A program made the translations under genes and the position numbers. Below, piece by piece: positions 17,432-25,280 of a DNA stretch of 64,000 nt; positions within the stretch are counted from its first letter, which is position 1; each line of letters begins with the position of its first letter. This DNA comes from Sphingomonas sp. TZW2008 (GTDB lineage: Bacteria > Pseudomonadota > Alphaproteobacteria > Sphingomonadales > Sphingomonadaceae). The stretch spans positions 420,205-484,204 of the forward strand of contig NZ_BDJB01000005.1 of the NCBI RefSeq assembly GCF_002117915.1, read 5' to 3'. Below the pieces are notes generated by a model. That model was not told the origin of the DNA and made no database searches. It saw nothing but the letters and a program-made list of their open reading frames with translations.

Positions 17432-18252
17432 GACCGCTCCTTCGTTATCGCATCGATCCGCCGCAGCGACTCGATCAGCCCAGGCAACCATCCGAGCGGC
17501 AGCATGACCGGCCCGTCGGACGGCGCGTTATCCGGATCATCATGCGCCTCGGCAAACACTGCCGCGACGCCGACGGCCACCGCGGCACGCGCGAGCGCCG
17601 GGGCGAAGCGCCGCTCGCCCCCAGACGATTGCCCCATGCCGCCGGGTGCCTGCACCGAATGCGTCGCATCGTACATCACGGGATAGCCGGTACCGGCCAT
17701 GATCGGGAGCGCGCGCAGGTCGCTAACGAGCGTGTTGTAGCCAAAGCTCGCCCCACGATCGGTCAGGATGATCCGCTCGTTGCCCGTCGATGCGATCTTC
17801 GCCGCCACCGCCGCCATGTCCCACGGCGCCAGGAACTGCCCTTTCTTGACGTTGATTGCCGCGCCTGTGCGTCCCGCCGCGAGCAGCAGATCCGTCTGCC
17901 GCGACAGAAACGCCGGAATTTGCAGGATGTCGACCGCCTGAGCCGCCGCGTCGGCCTGCTCCGGTGCATGAATATCGGTCAGCACGGGACAGCCGAGCAA
18001 ATCGCGCACCTCCGCCAGGATGCGCAGCCCCTCGTCGATACCGACGCCGCGCCGCCCCGTCAGCGAGGTGCGGTTCGCCTTGTCGAACGATGCCTTGAAG
18101 ACGAACGGGATCCCCGCCCCGCGCGCCATGCCGGCGATCGCCTCGGCCAGTCGCAGGCAATGATCGCGCCCCTCGATCTGACAGGGACCGCTTACTAGCA
18201 CGAACGGCCGATCGTTCCCGAACGTCACATTTCCTACGGTGACGATAGTCAT
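17428..18252 (-). CDS. kdsA: 3-deoxy-8-phosphooctulonate synthase (KdsA)
   Basis: The characteristic blocks are FVLVSGPCQIEGRDHCLRLA, FVFKASFDKANRTSLTGRRG, VLTDIHAPEQA, LQIPAFLSRQTDLLLAA, INVKKGQFLAPWDM, LTDRGASFGYNTLVSD and MYDATHSVQAPGG. KdsA condenses arabinose 5-phosphate with phosphoenolpyruvate to give Kdo 8-phosphate. Presence of the N in KANRTS and the C in GPCQIE fits the usual division into metal and non-metal forms, but I do not assign a class. The ATG at 18252 overlaps the upstream gene's stop (TGATG), and 274 residues is the standard length. An upstream in-frame extension has no ribosome-binding site. Confidence 0.95.
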   Translation of the reverse strand: MTIVTVGNVTFGNDRPFVLVSGPCQIEGRDHCLRLAEAIAGMARGAGIPFVFKASFDKANRTSLTGRRGVGIDEGLRILAEVRDLLGCPVLTDIHAPEQADAAAQAVDILQIPAFLSRQTDLLLAAGRTGAAINVKKGQFLAPWDMAAVAAKIASTGNERIILTDRGASFGYNTLVSDLRALPIMAGTGYPVMYDATHSVQAPGGMGQSSGGERRFAPALARAAVAVGVAAVFAEAHDDPDNAPSDGPVMLPLGWLPGLIESLRRIDAITKERS

Positions 18253-18545
18253 CACCCACGCGCCTTCACGAAGCGGCGCAACAATTGGCCACGCCAGGGC
18301 CACGGCGAGGAGTGGTAGTTCCAGAAGAACCAGCCGAACAAGAGACAGGCAAGATACGACGGTAGCGCCATTGGATCGCCGTTAGCACGCATCGTATGAA
18401 AGAATTGCCGATCGACCAACCAGCGTTGCCGTTCGCTACCGCCGCCATTGATGCCGTACATATTGTCGTGCCGGCGGCAGCCGGCATTGCGATTGTATTT
18501 GGTCGGATCGAGCAACAGGCAGTAATTCCGTTCCCGTGCAGCCAT
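18252..18545 (-). CDS. Small phospholipase A2-like protein coupled to kdsA
   Basis: This 97-residue reading frame contains AGCRRHDNMYG, which matches the CxxHDxxYG catalytic signature of prokaryotic and secreted phospholipases A2 (His-Asp dyad). It is followed by RWLVDRQFFHTM, a typical third helix with an Asp. A hydrophobic segment, LPSYLACLLFGWFFWNY, follows near residues 71-87 and probably associates with the membrane. No signal peptide is seen. Its stop overlaps the start of kdsA (TGATG), so the two proteins should be made together. In ABC-dependent capsules the acceptor lipid is a lyso-phospholipid, which gives this gene an attractive but unproven role. The alternative is a structural PLA2-like membrane protein. 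The ATG at 18545 is 18 bases from the divergent hydrolase gene. Confidence 0.6.
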   Translation of the reverse strand: MAARERNYCLLLDPTKYNRNAGCRRHDNMYGINGGGSERQRWLVDRQFFHTMRANGDPMALPSYLACLLFGWFFWNYHSSPWPWRGQLLRRFVKARG

Positions 18546-18566
18546 GCGATCGTGTAGGCAGGCGTG

Positions 18567-19691
18567 ATGGCGGGGTTCAAGCGCAAAGTCTTCTACGTTG
18601 GCGGGTTCGACCCCCGCGGATTGCGCTTCTATCACGCGCTCGCTGTCGAGCAGATCGCCCGCTTCGCCGCCGTTACCGGCCGCCCCGCTATTGTTTCCAC
18701 CCGTCGAACGACAAACGAGCACCGCACCGACTGGTCGATCGACGATCCATCAGTCGGAACACACACCGAGTACAGCTTCCTGCGCTGGGATGATCTTGTT
18801 CGCGCCGCGTGGATCAGAAATCCGCTCACGCTCGGGATGCGGGCGTGGCGCGCCTATCGCGCGAACTTGAAATACCTTGATTTCACCACCGGCAAGCGGC
18901 TCGGCAAAGGCCCACTCGTCACGCTTTTCTATCCCCCGATCCTCACGCTCGCGCTGCCCATTCTCCTTGCATTGCTGGTCTTTGCGATCGTCACGATCTG
19001 GTTGCCCACCACCGTGGCACTTATCATCGGCGTTATCCTGGGAATTGCCATGGCGGCACCGTTGCTGACGCGTTGGCACGCGCCATGGCTGCTGCGCTTC
19101 TTCGTCTTCAACAGCGAATTTGTCAGCGAACCGGCGCAAGCCAGTCTCGAAGCCCGGCTTGACGCCTTCGCCGACGAGATTTTGGCGAGCCTGTCAGGCG
19201 AGTGGGACGAAGTCCTACTGCTGACGCACAGCAACGGCTCGATCCTCGCCGTACCGCTGATGAACCGCCTCCTCGATCGCTGCACTGACGCGCTGCCCCC
19301 GGCGTTCGCACTGGTGACGATGGGGCATTGCATTCCGCTCGTTGCCTGCCGGCGCGATGCGACGCGCTTCCACGATCAGCTGCGTCGGCTGGCGGGCGCG
19401 CACTTCCGCTGGATCGATATCGGATCGCCCCCCGATGGAGCGGCCTATTTCGGCGTCGATCCGATGGCGATCGTCGCGCCCAATACCACCCCGCGCCTCG
19501 ACCTGCTCAGCCCGCGCTTCCACCTGTTCTACGATCCCGCAACCTACCACAGCGGCTACGCGAACAAGTATGAGATTCATTTCGACTATCTGCGCATGGG
19601 CGATCGCGTCTCGCCACTCGACTTTCCCAGTTTGATGACCGCGGCGCAGCCGATCGATGCATCGGTCGCGGCGTTCCGCGCGATCGGCTGA
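18567..19691 (+). CDS. Membrane-associated alpha/beta-hydrolase-like protein, unknown substrate
   Basis: This 374-residue protein is not recognised by name. Two adjacent hydrophobic stretches (about 118-165: LTLALPILLALLVFAIVTIW and TTVALIIGVILGIAMAAPLL) make a membrane hairpin. Downstream, EVLLLTHSNGSILAVPLM resembles the nucleophile elbow of lipases (HSNG in place of GHSxG), with an alternating strand pattern around it and FVLVTMG-like strands following. The N terminus VFYVGGFDPRGLRFYHAL has no signal peptide. It starts at ATG 18567 (a GTG precedes it at 18564), back to back with the PLA2-like gene, and is followed four bases later by the P450. Lipid or ester hydrolysis at the membrane is a reasonable guess, not more. 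Confidence 0.6.
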   Translation: MAGFKRKVFYVGGFDPRGLRFYHALAVEQIARFAAVTGRPAIVSTRRTTNEHRTDWSIDDPSVGTHTEYSFLRWDDLVRAAWIRNPLTLGMRAWRAYRANLKYLDFTTGKRLGKGPLVTLFYPPILTLALPILLALLVFAIVTIWLPTTVALIIGVILGIAMAAPLLTRWHAPWLLRFFVFNSEFVSEPAQASLEARLDAFADEILASLSGEWDEVLLLTHSNGSILAVPLMNRLLDRCTDALPPAFALVTMGHCIPLVACRRDATRFHDQLRRLAGAHFRWIDIGSPPDGAAYFGVDPMAIVAPNTTPRLDLLSPRFHLFYDPATYHSGYANKYEIHFDYLRMGDRVSPLDFPSLMTAAQPIDASVAAFRAIG

Positions 19692-19695
19692 CCGC

Positions 19696-21093
19696 ATGGC
19701 CTTGCCGAATATCGGTGGCGAGCATCGCGACGGCCGTTTCACACCGCCCTTCCCAGATCCGCATCCGAAGAAATCGTCGCTTTTCTGGCGTTTCGTTCGT
19801 GGATGGAATTCATGGATCCACGTTCTGTTCGCCAAAAGCTACACGATGAAGATGGGGGAAATCCACACCCCCGGCCTTCACATGTATATCGCGAATGAGT
19901 TGCCGCTGGTGAGGCGGATCATGGCGGACTGGCGCGCTTTTCCCAAACACCATCTGCTCGTGCGCACGCTCGGTCCGGCGATCGGCAACAGCGTGTTTTC
20001 CGCCAACGGCGACGATTGGGCGACGCAGCGTGCGATGATCAATCCTGCGTTCCAGCAGACCGCGCTCGGCCACACGCTGCCGATGATGCAGGCCGCGGCT
20101 AACGCGCTGGTTGAGCGGCTGCGCGCATACGATCCGTCGCGATCCGTCGATATCGATCCACTGATGACGCACGTCGCCGCCGACGTGATTTTCCGCACGC
20201 TCTTTTCGGTCCCGCTCGATGCGGCGGGCGCCCAGCGCATTTACCGCGGGTTCAACCGGTTCCAGCGCCATGCTCAGTCGGCGTCGATGATGCGGTTCTA
20301 TCGGCTGCCCTCATTTGGCTTCTTCAACCGCTCGCGGCGCGCGGCGGCCGCGATCCACGCCGTTTTTCAACCGATCGTGCAGGCGCGCTACGACGCCTAT
20401 CACGCGGGAGCCGCGGCGCCGGCCGACGATATCCTCGCCGCGCTGCTTGCCGCCCGACATCCGGAGAGCGGCCGCCCGTTCACCTTTGACGAGCTGATGG
20501 GCCAAGTCTCGACGATCTTTCTTGCCGGTCACGAGACATCGGCGAGCGCGATGAGCTGGACACTCTACTGTCTCGCAGAGGACCAGACCACGCAGGCTGC
20601 CGTGCGCGGCGAAGTGGAGGCAATTTGCGGAGACGGGCCGATCGCGGCGGATGCGATCCGGCGCCTCTCCCTCACGCGCAACGTCTTTCGCGAAACGCTC
20701 CGGCTCTATCCGCCCGTCGCCTTCATGCCGCGCGAGGTGACGTGTCCGACGCAGATGCGCGACAAGCAGCTCGCCCCCGGCGCGATGCTCGTCGTCTCGC
20801 CTTGGCTGATCCAGCGCAACGAGGACAATTGGGCCTGCCCCCACGCGTTCGACCCGACGCGCTTCGACGACGCGGCAAACCGTGCCGCGATGCGGGAGGC
20901 ATGGCTGCCGTTCGGCGCCGGTCCGCGCACCTGTGTCGGCCAAGGCTTCGCCATGCAGGAGGCCGTAGTCATACTCGCCAGCGTGATCCGCACGTTCGAT
21001 CTCGCGCCCGTTCCCGGCGACGTTCCGGAACCGGTGAGCCGACTGACGTTGCGCCCGAAGAACGGGATCCGTCTGCGCTTCACTCCACGCTGA
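19696..21093 (+). CDS. Cytochrome P450
   Basis: All P450 landmarks are present: I-helix FLAGHETSASAMSW, K-helix FRETLRLYPP (ExxR), and the heme-binding loop FGAGPRTCVGQGFAMQEA with its axial Cys. Length is 465 residues from the ATG at 19696, typical for a cytosolic bacterial enzyme. Reading from upstream codons only overlaps the preceding gene. The substrate is unknown; the sequence style (class E type, close to fatty-acid/terpenoid hydroxylases) is not decisive. No ferredoxin or reductase gene is adjacent. It starts four bases after the hydrolase-like gene, so the two are probably co-transcribed. Confidence 0.92.
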   Translation: MALPNIGGEHRDGRFTPPFPDPHPKKSSLFWRFVRGWNSWIHVLFAKSYTMKMGEIHTPGLHMYIANELPLVRRIMADWRAFPKHHLLVRTLGPAIGNSVFSANGDDWATQRAMINPAFQQTALGHTLPMMQAAANALVERLRAYDPSRSVDIDPLMTHVAADVIFRTLFSVPLDAAGAQRIYRGFNRFQRHAQSASMMRFYRLPSFGFFNRSRRAAAAIHAVFQPIVQARYDAYHAGAAAPADDILAALLAARHPESGRPFTFDELMGQVSTIFLAGHETSASAMSWTLYCLAEDQTTQAAVRGEVEAICGDGPIAADAIRRLSLTRNVFRETLRLYPPVAFMPREVTCPTQMRDKQLAPGAMLVVSPWLIQRNEDNWACPHAFDPTRFDDAANRAAMREAWLPFGAGPRTCVGQGFAMQEAVVILASVIRTFDLAPVPGDVPEPVSRLTLRPKNGIRLRFTPR

Positions 21094-21138
21094 CCGGGCA
21101 GGTGGAGCGGCAGGCGCCGGCGTCCTATATCGCCCGCT

Positions 21139-22209
21139 GTGAGCGACCCGGTGCGCAAGATCATCCATATCGACATGGACGCCTTCTATGCGTCGGTCGA
21201 ACAGCGCGACGATCCGGCGCTGCGCGGCCGGCCGGTGGCAGTGGGTCGATCGCGGGCGCGCGGAGTGGTCGCGGCTGCCAGCTACGAGGCGCGCGCCTTT
21301 GGCGTGCGCTCGGCGATGCCTTCAGTGACCGCGATCCGGCGGTGCCCTGACCTCGTCTTCGTGTCGCCGCGGTTCGACGTCTATCGCACTGTCAGCCGCC
21401 AGATCCACGCGATCTTCGCCGATTACACTGACCGCATCGAACCGCTTAGCCTCGACGAGGCCTATCTCGACGTGACCGAAGATCGCCACGCCCTAGGCTC
21501 GGCACGTGCGATCGCAGAGCAGATCCGCACTCGTATCCGGGAGGCGACCGGCCTCACCGCCTCCGCCGGCGTCAGCTACAACAAATTCATCGCCAAGCTC
21601 GCCTCCGATCAGAATAAGCCCGACGGGCTATGCGTGATCCCCCCTCGGCACGGCGCGGCTTTCGTCGCCGGGCTGCCGGTCAAGCGCTTCCACGGCGTCG
21701 GGCCGGTCACGGCGGAAAAGATGGCCAGGCTCGGCATCGCGACCGGCGCCGACCTCGCGGCGCATCCGATCGCTTTCCTGCGCGCGCATTTCGGCAGCCA
21801 CGCCGACTATTTGTTCGGCGCCGCCCGCGGCGTCGACGATCGGCCGGTGCGCGCTCACCGTCAGACGAAATCGATCGGTGCGGAACGCACGTTCGAGGTC
21901 AACATCACCGACGCCGCGGAAGCGGCAGCGGCGCTCGCCCACGTCGCCGACGCCGCCTGGATCCGCATCGCGCGCAGCGGCGAGCAGGGCCGCACCGTCA
22001 CGCTCAAGCTGCGAGACGCGTCGTTCAACACGCGCACCCGCGCTCGCTCGCTGCCCCGGCCGATCGCCGACACTGCCGAATTCCTAGCCATCGGCCAGGA
22101 CCTCCTATCTCGCGAGCTTCCCGTCCCGGGCGGCATTCGGCTTCTTGGCCTGACGCTCTCGGGCATCCTCGATCACGTGCCCGCCGTGCAGCCAACGCTG
22201 CCGCTCTAA
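21139..22209 (+). CDS. dinB: DNA polymerase IV (Y-family translesion polymerase)
   Basis: IIHIDMDAFYASVEQRDDP carries the catalytic Asp of Y-family polymerases. PLSLDEAYLDVTE provides the second acidic pair, and TASAGVSYNKFIAKLASD matches the palm/thumb boundary. Little-finger domain sequences follow (KSIGAERTFEVNI). DinB copies past damaged bases and is normally DNA-damage inducible. It is 356 residues, slightly longer than E. coli DinB. The start is GTG at 21139, 45 bases after the P450 stop. The C terminus ends without an obvious QLxLF-type clamp motif, although LPL is present. Confidence 0.93.
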   Translation: MSDPVRKIIHIDMDAFYASVEQRDDPALRGRPVAVGRSRARGVVAAASYEARAFGVRSAMPSVTAIRRCPDLVFVSPRFDVYRTVSRQIHAIFADYTDRIEPLSLDEAYLDVTEDRHALGSARAIAEQIRTRIREATGLTASAGVSYNKFIAKLASDQNKPDGLCVIPPRHGAAFVAGLPVKRFHGVGPVTAEKMARLGIATGADLAAHPIAFLRAHFGSHADYLFGAARGVDDRPVRAHRQTKSIGAERTFEVNITDAAEAAAALAHVADAAWIRIARSGEQGRTVTLKLRDASFNTRTRARSLPRPIADTAEFLAIGQDLLSRELPVPGGIRLLGLTLSGILDHVPAVQPTLPL

Positions 22210-22315
22210 GCTGCGGCCTTCACCCCCCGCTGGACGCCGAGTCCGCGACGCGATAGCGTGGTTAACGGGGCGTTTAGGGGTTCAGGTCATCGACGATCCG
22301 TGGTTCTTCGTCGCG

Positions 22316-23425
22316 GTGGTGGCCAGCTTCGCGGGATATGCGATCTACCTTGCCGGTCTGCGCCAGCGCCTCGTCGAGCCTAACCGCGCGTCTTGGCTGA
22401 TCTGGGGCACGTCGACGACGATCGAGGCGGTCACCTATGCGGCGCTCAATCCCCGCACGCCGCAATCCTACGTCTTTCTCCTTTCCGCCGCCGCCTGCCT
22501 CGGTATCGCGCTGGCGCTGTGGCGGCGCTCGCGCTGGAGCGCGCCCGACGCGGTCGAAAGCCTTTGCATGGGGGCCAGCCTCGCGGCGATCGTGCTGTGG
22601 CTCGTATTCCGCGAGGCGTTCTGGGCACACATGCTGGTGGTCGCGGTGGTGCCGGTCAGCTTCTGGCCGACGTGGCGCTCTGCGATCGCCGATCGCGCGC
22701 GCGAACGGTCCCCGGCATGGGGCTTGTGGACGATCGGCGACCTCGCCACGCTGCTGCTCGCGACGCGATCGGGCAGCCAGGACGTCGGCGAGTACGCCTA
22801 TGTCTTCGTCGAGCTCGTCTGCCACGCCAGCGTCTGGTTCATCATCGGTCTCGCGACGATCAACCCGCTGCGCTCGTTCGGCTGGCGGGACGGACGCCTG
22901 CGCGTGCTCGATGCCTATGCCCCCGCGGTGAACCCGTTCCGCGTCGCGGAGAATCATCTCGGCAAGGCAGTCTATGCCGCGCAGGGCTTCGTCGCGGGCG
23001 AGCGGATCGTGCGCTTCGGCGGCCGGCGCGTCTCGGCGAAGCGGCTGCCGCGCCGACTTCTCGGCGAGCGTGACCGCTATCTGCAGGTCGCGCACGACGC
23101 GTATCTGGGGCCGTCTGGCGGGATCGACGATCTCGTCAACCACAGCTGTGCGCCCAACGCCGGCCTCCGCTTCGCCGCCGACGAGGTTGTGCTGATCGCG
23201 ATCCGCGACATCGCGCAGAACGAGGAGATCACCTGGGACTATTCGACCACGCTGGCGGACGACAGCTGGACGATGGGGTGCCGGTGCGGTGCGCCGGCGT
23301 GTCGCGGCGTGGTGCGCGCCTTCGCCACGCTGCCGCCCGAGCGGCAGCGTTGGTATCTCGCGCGCAACATCGTCGCCCCCTACCTGCGCGGCAGCGACCA
23401 GGCGACAGCGGAGCGCGTCGCCTAA
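22316..23425 (+). CDS. Membrane protein fused to a SET-domain methyltransferase
   Basis: Residues 1-190 form about six hydrophobic segments (for example VFLLSAAACLGIALALW, GASLAAIVLWLVF and AHMLVVAVVPVSFW) with a PNRASWLIWG motif between the first two. From about 205 the protein becomes a complete SET domain: a GERIVRFGG start, DDLVNHSCAPNAGLRF (NHSCxPN at 275-281), NEEITWDYS (303-310) and a zinc-binding post-SET tail CRCGAPACRG (322-331). SET domains methylate protein lysines, and here the catalytic part would face the cytoplasm next to the membrane. The start is probably GTG at 22316. Frames upstream remain open but offer no ATG. The target is unknown, and the stop overlaps the convergent kinase gene. 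Confidence 0.8.
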   Translation: MVASFAGYAIYLAGLRQRLVEPNRASWLIWGTSTTIEAVTYAALNPRTPQSYVFLLSAAACLGIALALWRRSRWSAPDAVESLCMGASLAAIVLWLVFREAFWAHMLVVAVVPVSFWPTWRSAIADRARERSPAWGLWTIGDLATLLLATRSGSQDVGEYAYVFVELVCHASVWFIIGLATINPLRSFGWRDGRLRVLDAYAPAVNPFRVAENHLGKAVYAAQGFVAGERIVRFGGRRVSAKRLPRRLLGERDRYLQVAHDAYLGPSGGIDDLVNHSCAPNAGLRFAADEVVLIAIRDIAQNEEITWDYSTTLADDSWTMGCRCGAPACRGVVRAFATLPPERQRWYLARNIVAPYLRGSDQATAERVA

Positions 23426-25266
23426 GCCGCCTGGGCGAGCGATGCCGTCGCCGGCGCGCGCAATGTCAGGATTGCCACCGCGCCGCGGCCGCGACCCTCG
23501 CTTTCGAGCCGCAGCGATCCCTCCATCGCGGTCATCGAATTGGCGCACCAGTGCAGCCCGAGCCCGCCCGACTTGTGCCGGCGCGTCGAGAAACCGCGTT
23601 GGAACAAGGTCGCGCCGGTGTCGGGGTCGAAGCCCTCGCCGTCGTCGCGGATCCTGACGATGACCGTATCGTCCGCCTCGCTCACCGATACCGCCAGCGA
23701 TCCGCTCTGCCGCCCGGCCGCCGCGATCGCCTCCGCCGCGTTGGCGAAGAGATTGCCGATCACCTGGCTCAGGATCACGCGATTGGCGAGCACCGGATGC
23801 GGCTGCGCGGGGAAGCTGAACGCGATCGACGTGCCGTCCGAATAGCGCGCGATCGTCGCGTTCTGCGCGATGATGTCGGTCACGTCGCACGCCGCCAGCG
23901 CGGGTCGCTCGTGCGCGTGCGCCTGCTGTTCACCGATGATGTCGAGCACGTGCGCCATCGCCTCACGGCCAATCCCGAGCTGCTGCACCTGCTCGCGCCG
24001 CGCGGTGTCGAGCGCCTCGATCGCGGCGGCGACGAAAGCCACCAGCTTGGCGCGCCGTGCGGCCGGGATGTCATCGCGCGCCAGTTCGGCCGCCGCCCGG
24101 TCGAGCGTCGCGCGATCGATCGGTGCGGGTTGCGCGATCCCGCGCCCGATGATCGTCGAGATCGGGTTCAACGCGTTGCGCACATTGTGCATCACCGCCA
24201 CCGCACTCTCCGATCGGCCGAGCGCGAAAGATTGTACCTCGACCTGCTCGCGCAGATCCTTGAGCTGGCTCAGCATCGCATTGAAGCTCCGCCCGAGCGA
24301 GCCGAGTTCATCGCGCCGCCCGTCGTCGTGGAGCAGCGTCATCGATCCCGACGCGCGAACGTGCAGCATATGCGTCTCAACGCGGTTCAGCGGCTTCAGG
24401 ACCAGCCGCGCGATCATCCGACGAAGCACCACCAGCACGACAAGTAGCAGCATCGTCGAGCCAGCGACCGCGAGCAGCAGCATCCGCCGGCCTAGTACCG
24501 ACACGTCGCGCGGCACGACGAAATGCGCCCGCGCCACCGCGCGCCCGTCGGCGCCGGTGATCGGAACCGCGATCGCCATCCGAGTCGCCGTGCTGCGCGC
24601 GGGCGTGGCCCCCGCGGCACCAAGCTCGATCCGCGCAGTCAATTGCAGCAATTCGCTGAGCTGTGCCGAAGTGATCTCGCGCGCCATCAGCACGTACCCG
24701 CGTGGCGCACCGGTTCCGTCGCTACGCCGCACCTGCGCCACGCCGACCGCGGCGACGACATCGCCAAGGCGCGTGTAGTAATAAGTGGCACTGCGCCCCT
24801 TCAGCAGCGCGGCAAGGTCAGTCCGCCCGATCTCGTCGACCAGTCGCCGCCGCAGCGCAGGGCGCTCCTCACGGCTATCGTCGATCCAGCGCGCGATCAG
24901 AATGCGGCGATCAGTGCCGACATAGGCCATGCCGTTGATGTCGAGGTTCGCCATCGCCAGCGGCGAGAAGCTTTCCCGCTCAAACGCGGCGTTCGGCGCG
25001 GCCATGTAATCGTAGCTGGCGTTCCAATCGCCATAGTCCTTGACCGCGCTCTCCACTTTGGAGGCGTATTCGACCAGCGCCGCGCGCGTACGATCGACGT
25101 GAGCTGCGACCGCGCGCTGCTCAAGCTCGTTGAAGCTCGGCGTGATGACGCCGGCGAGCAGGATCGTGATGCCCAACGCGCCGGCGATGCCGACCGCAGT
25201 CATGATGAGGACAAGCCGCGCGCCGAGCGACGACGGTTGACGCAGCCGATTGATCGTCGAAGCCAT
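23422..25266 (-). CDS. Membrane sensor histidine kinase (CHASE4-like sensor, HAMP)
   Basis: A first membrane helix (about 18-40) is followed by a periplasmic domain containing KDYGDWNASYDYMA and NINGMAYV-like sequence typical of CHASE4 sensors. A second helix lies at about 262-285, then a HAMP linker, then SAVAVMHNVRNALNPISTII with His360 as the likely phosphorylation site. The C-terminal ATPase shows NLFANAAEAIAAA (N box), IRDDGEGFDP (G1) and GGLGLHWCANSM (G2). It is 14 bases downstream of the REC-GGDEF-EAL gene, so the pair probably forms a two-component system controlling cyclic-di-GMP. The ligand is unknown. The stop overlaps that of the SET gene on the other strand. Confidence 0.87.
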   Translation of the reverse strand: MASTINRLRQPSSLGARLVLIMTAVGIAGALGITILLAGVITPSFNELEQRAVAAHVDRTRAALVEYASKVESAVKDYGDWNASYDYMAAPNAAFERESFSPLAMANLDINGMAYVGTDRRILIARWIDDSREERPALRRRLVDEIGRTDLAALLKGRSATYYYTRLGDVVAAVGVAQVRRSDGTGAPRGYVLMAREITSAQLSELLQLTARIELGAAGATPARSTATRMAIAVPITGADGRAVARAHFVVPRDVSVLGRRMLLLAVAGSTMLLLVVLVVLRRMIARLVLKPLNRVETHMLHVRASGSMTLLHDDGRRDELGSLGRSFNAMLSQLKDLREQVEVQSFALGRSESAVAVMHNVRNALNPISTIIGRGIAQPAPIDRATLDRAAAELARDDIPAARRAKLVAFVAAAIEALDTARREQVQQLGIGREAMAHVLDIIGEQQAHAHERPALAACDVTDIIAQNATIARYSDGTSIAFSFPAQPHPVLANRVILSQVIGNLFANAAEAIAAAGRQSGSLAVSVSEADDTVIVRIRDDGEGFDPDTGATLFQRGFSTRRHKSGGLGLHWCANSMTAMEGSLRLESEGRGRGAVAILTLRAPATASLAQAA

Positions 25267-25280
25267 CGCGCTGTCCTCGA

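Noticed and set aside
22274..23890. A 538-codon open frame on the minus strand opposite the SET-domain gene
   Set aside because: It is Arg/Asp/Ala-rich with no domain pattern, overlaps the SET protein and the kinase gene antisense, and follows from GC-rich codon bias.
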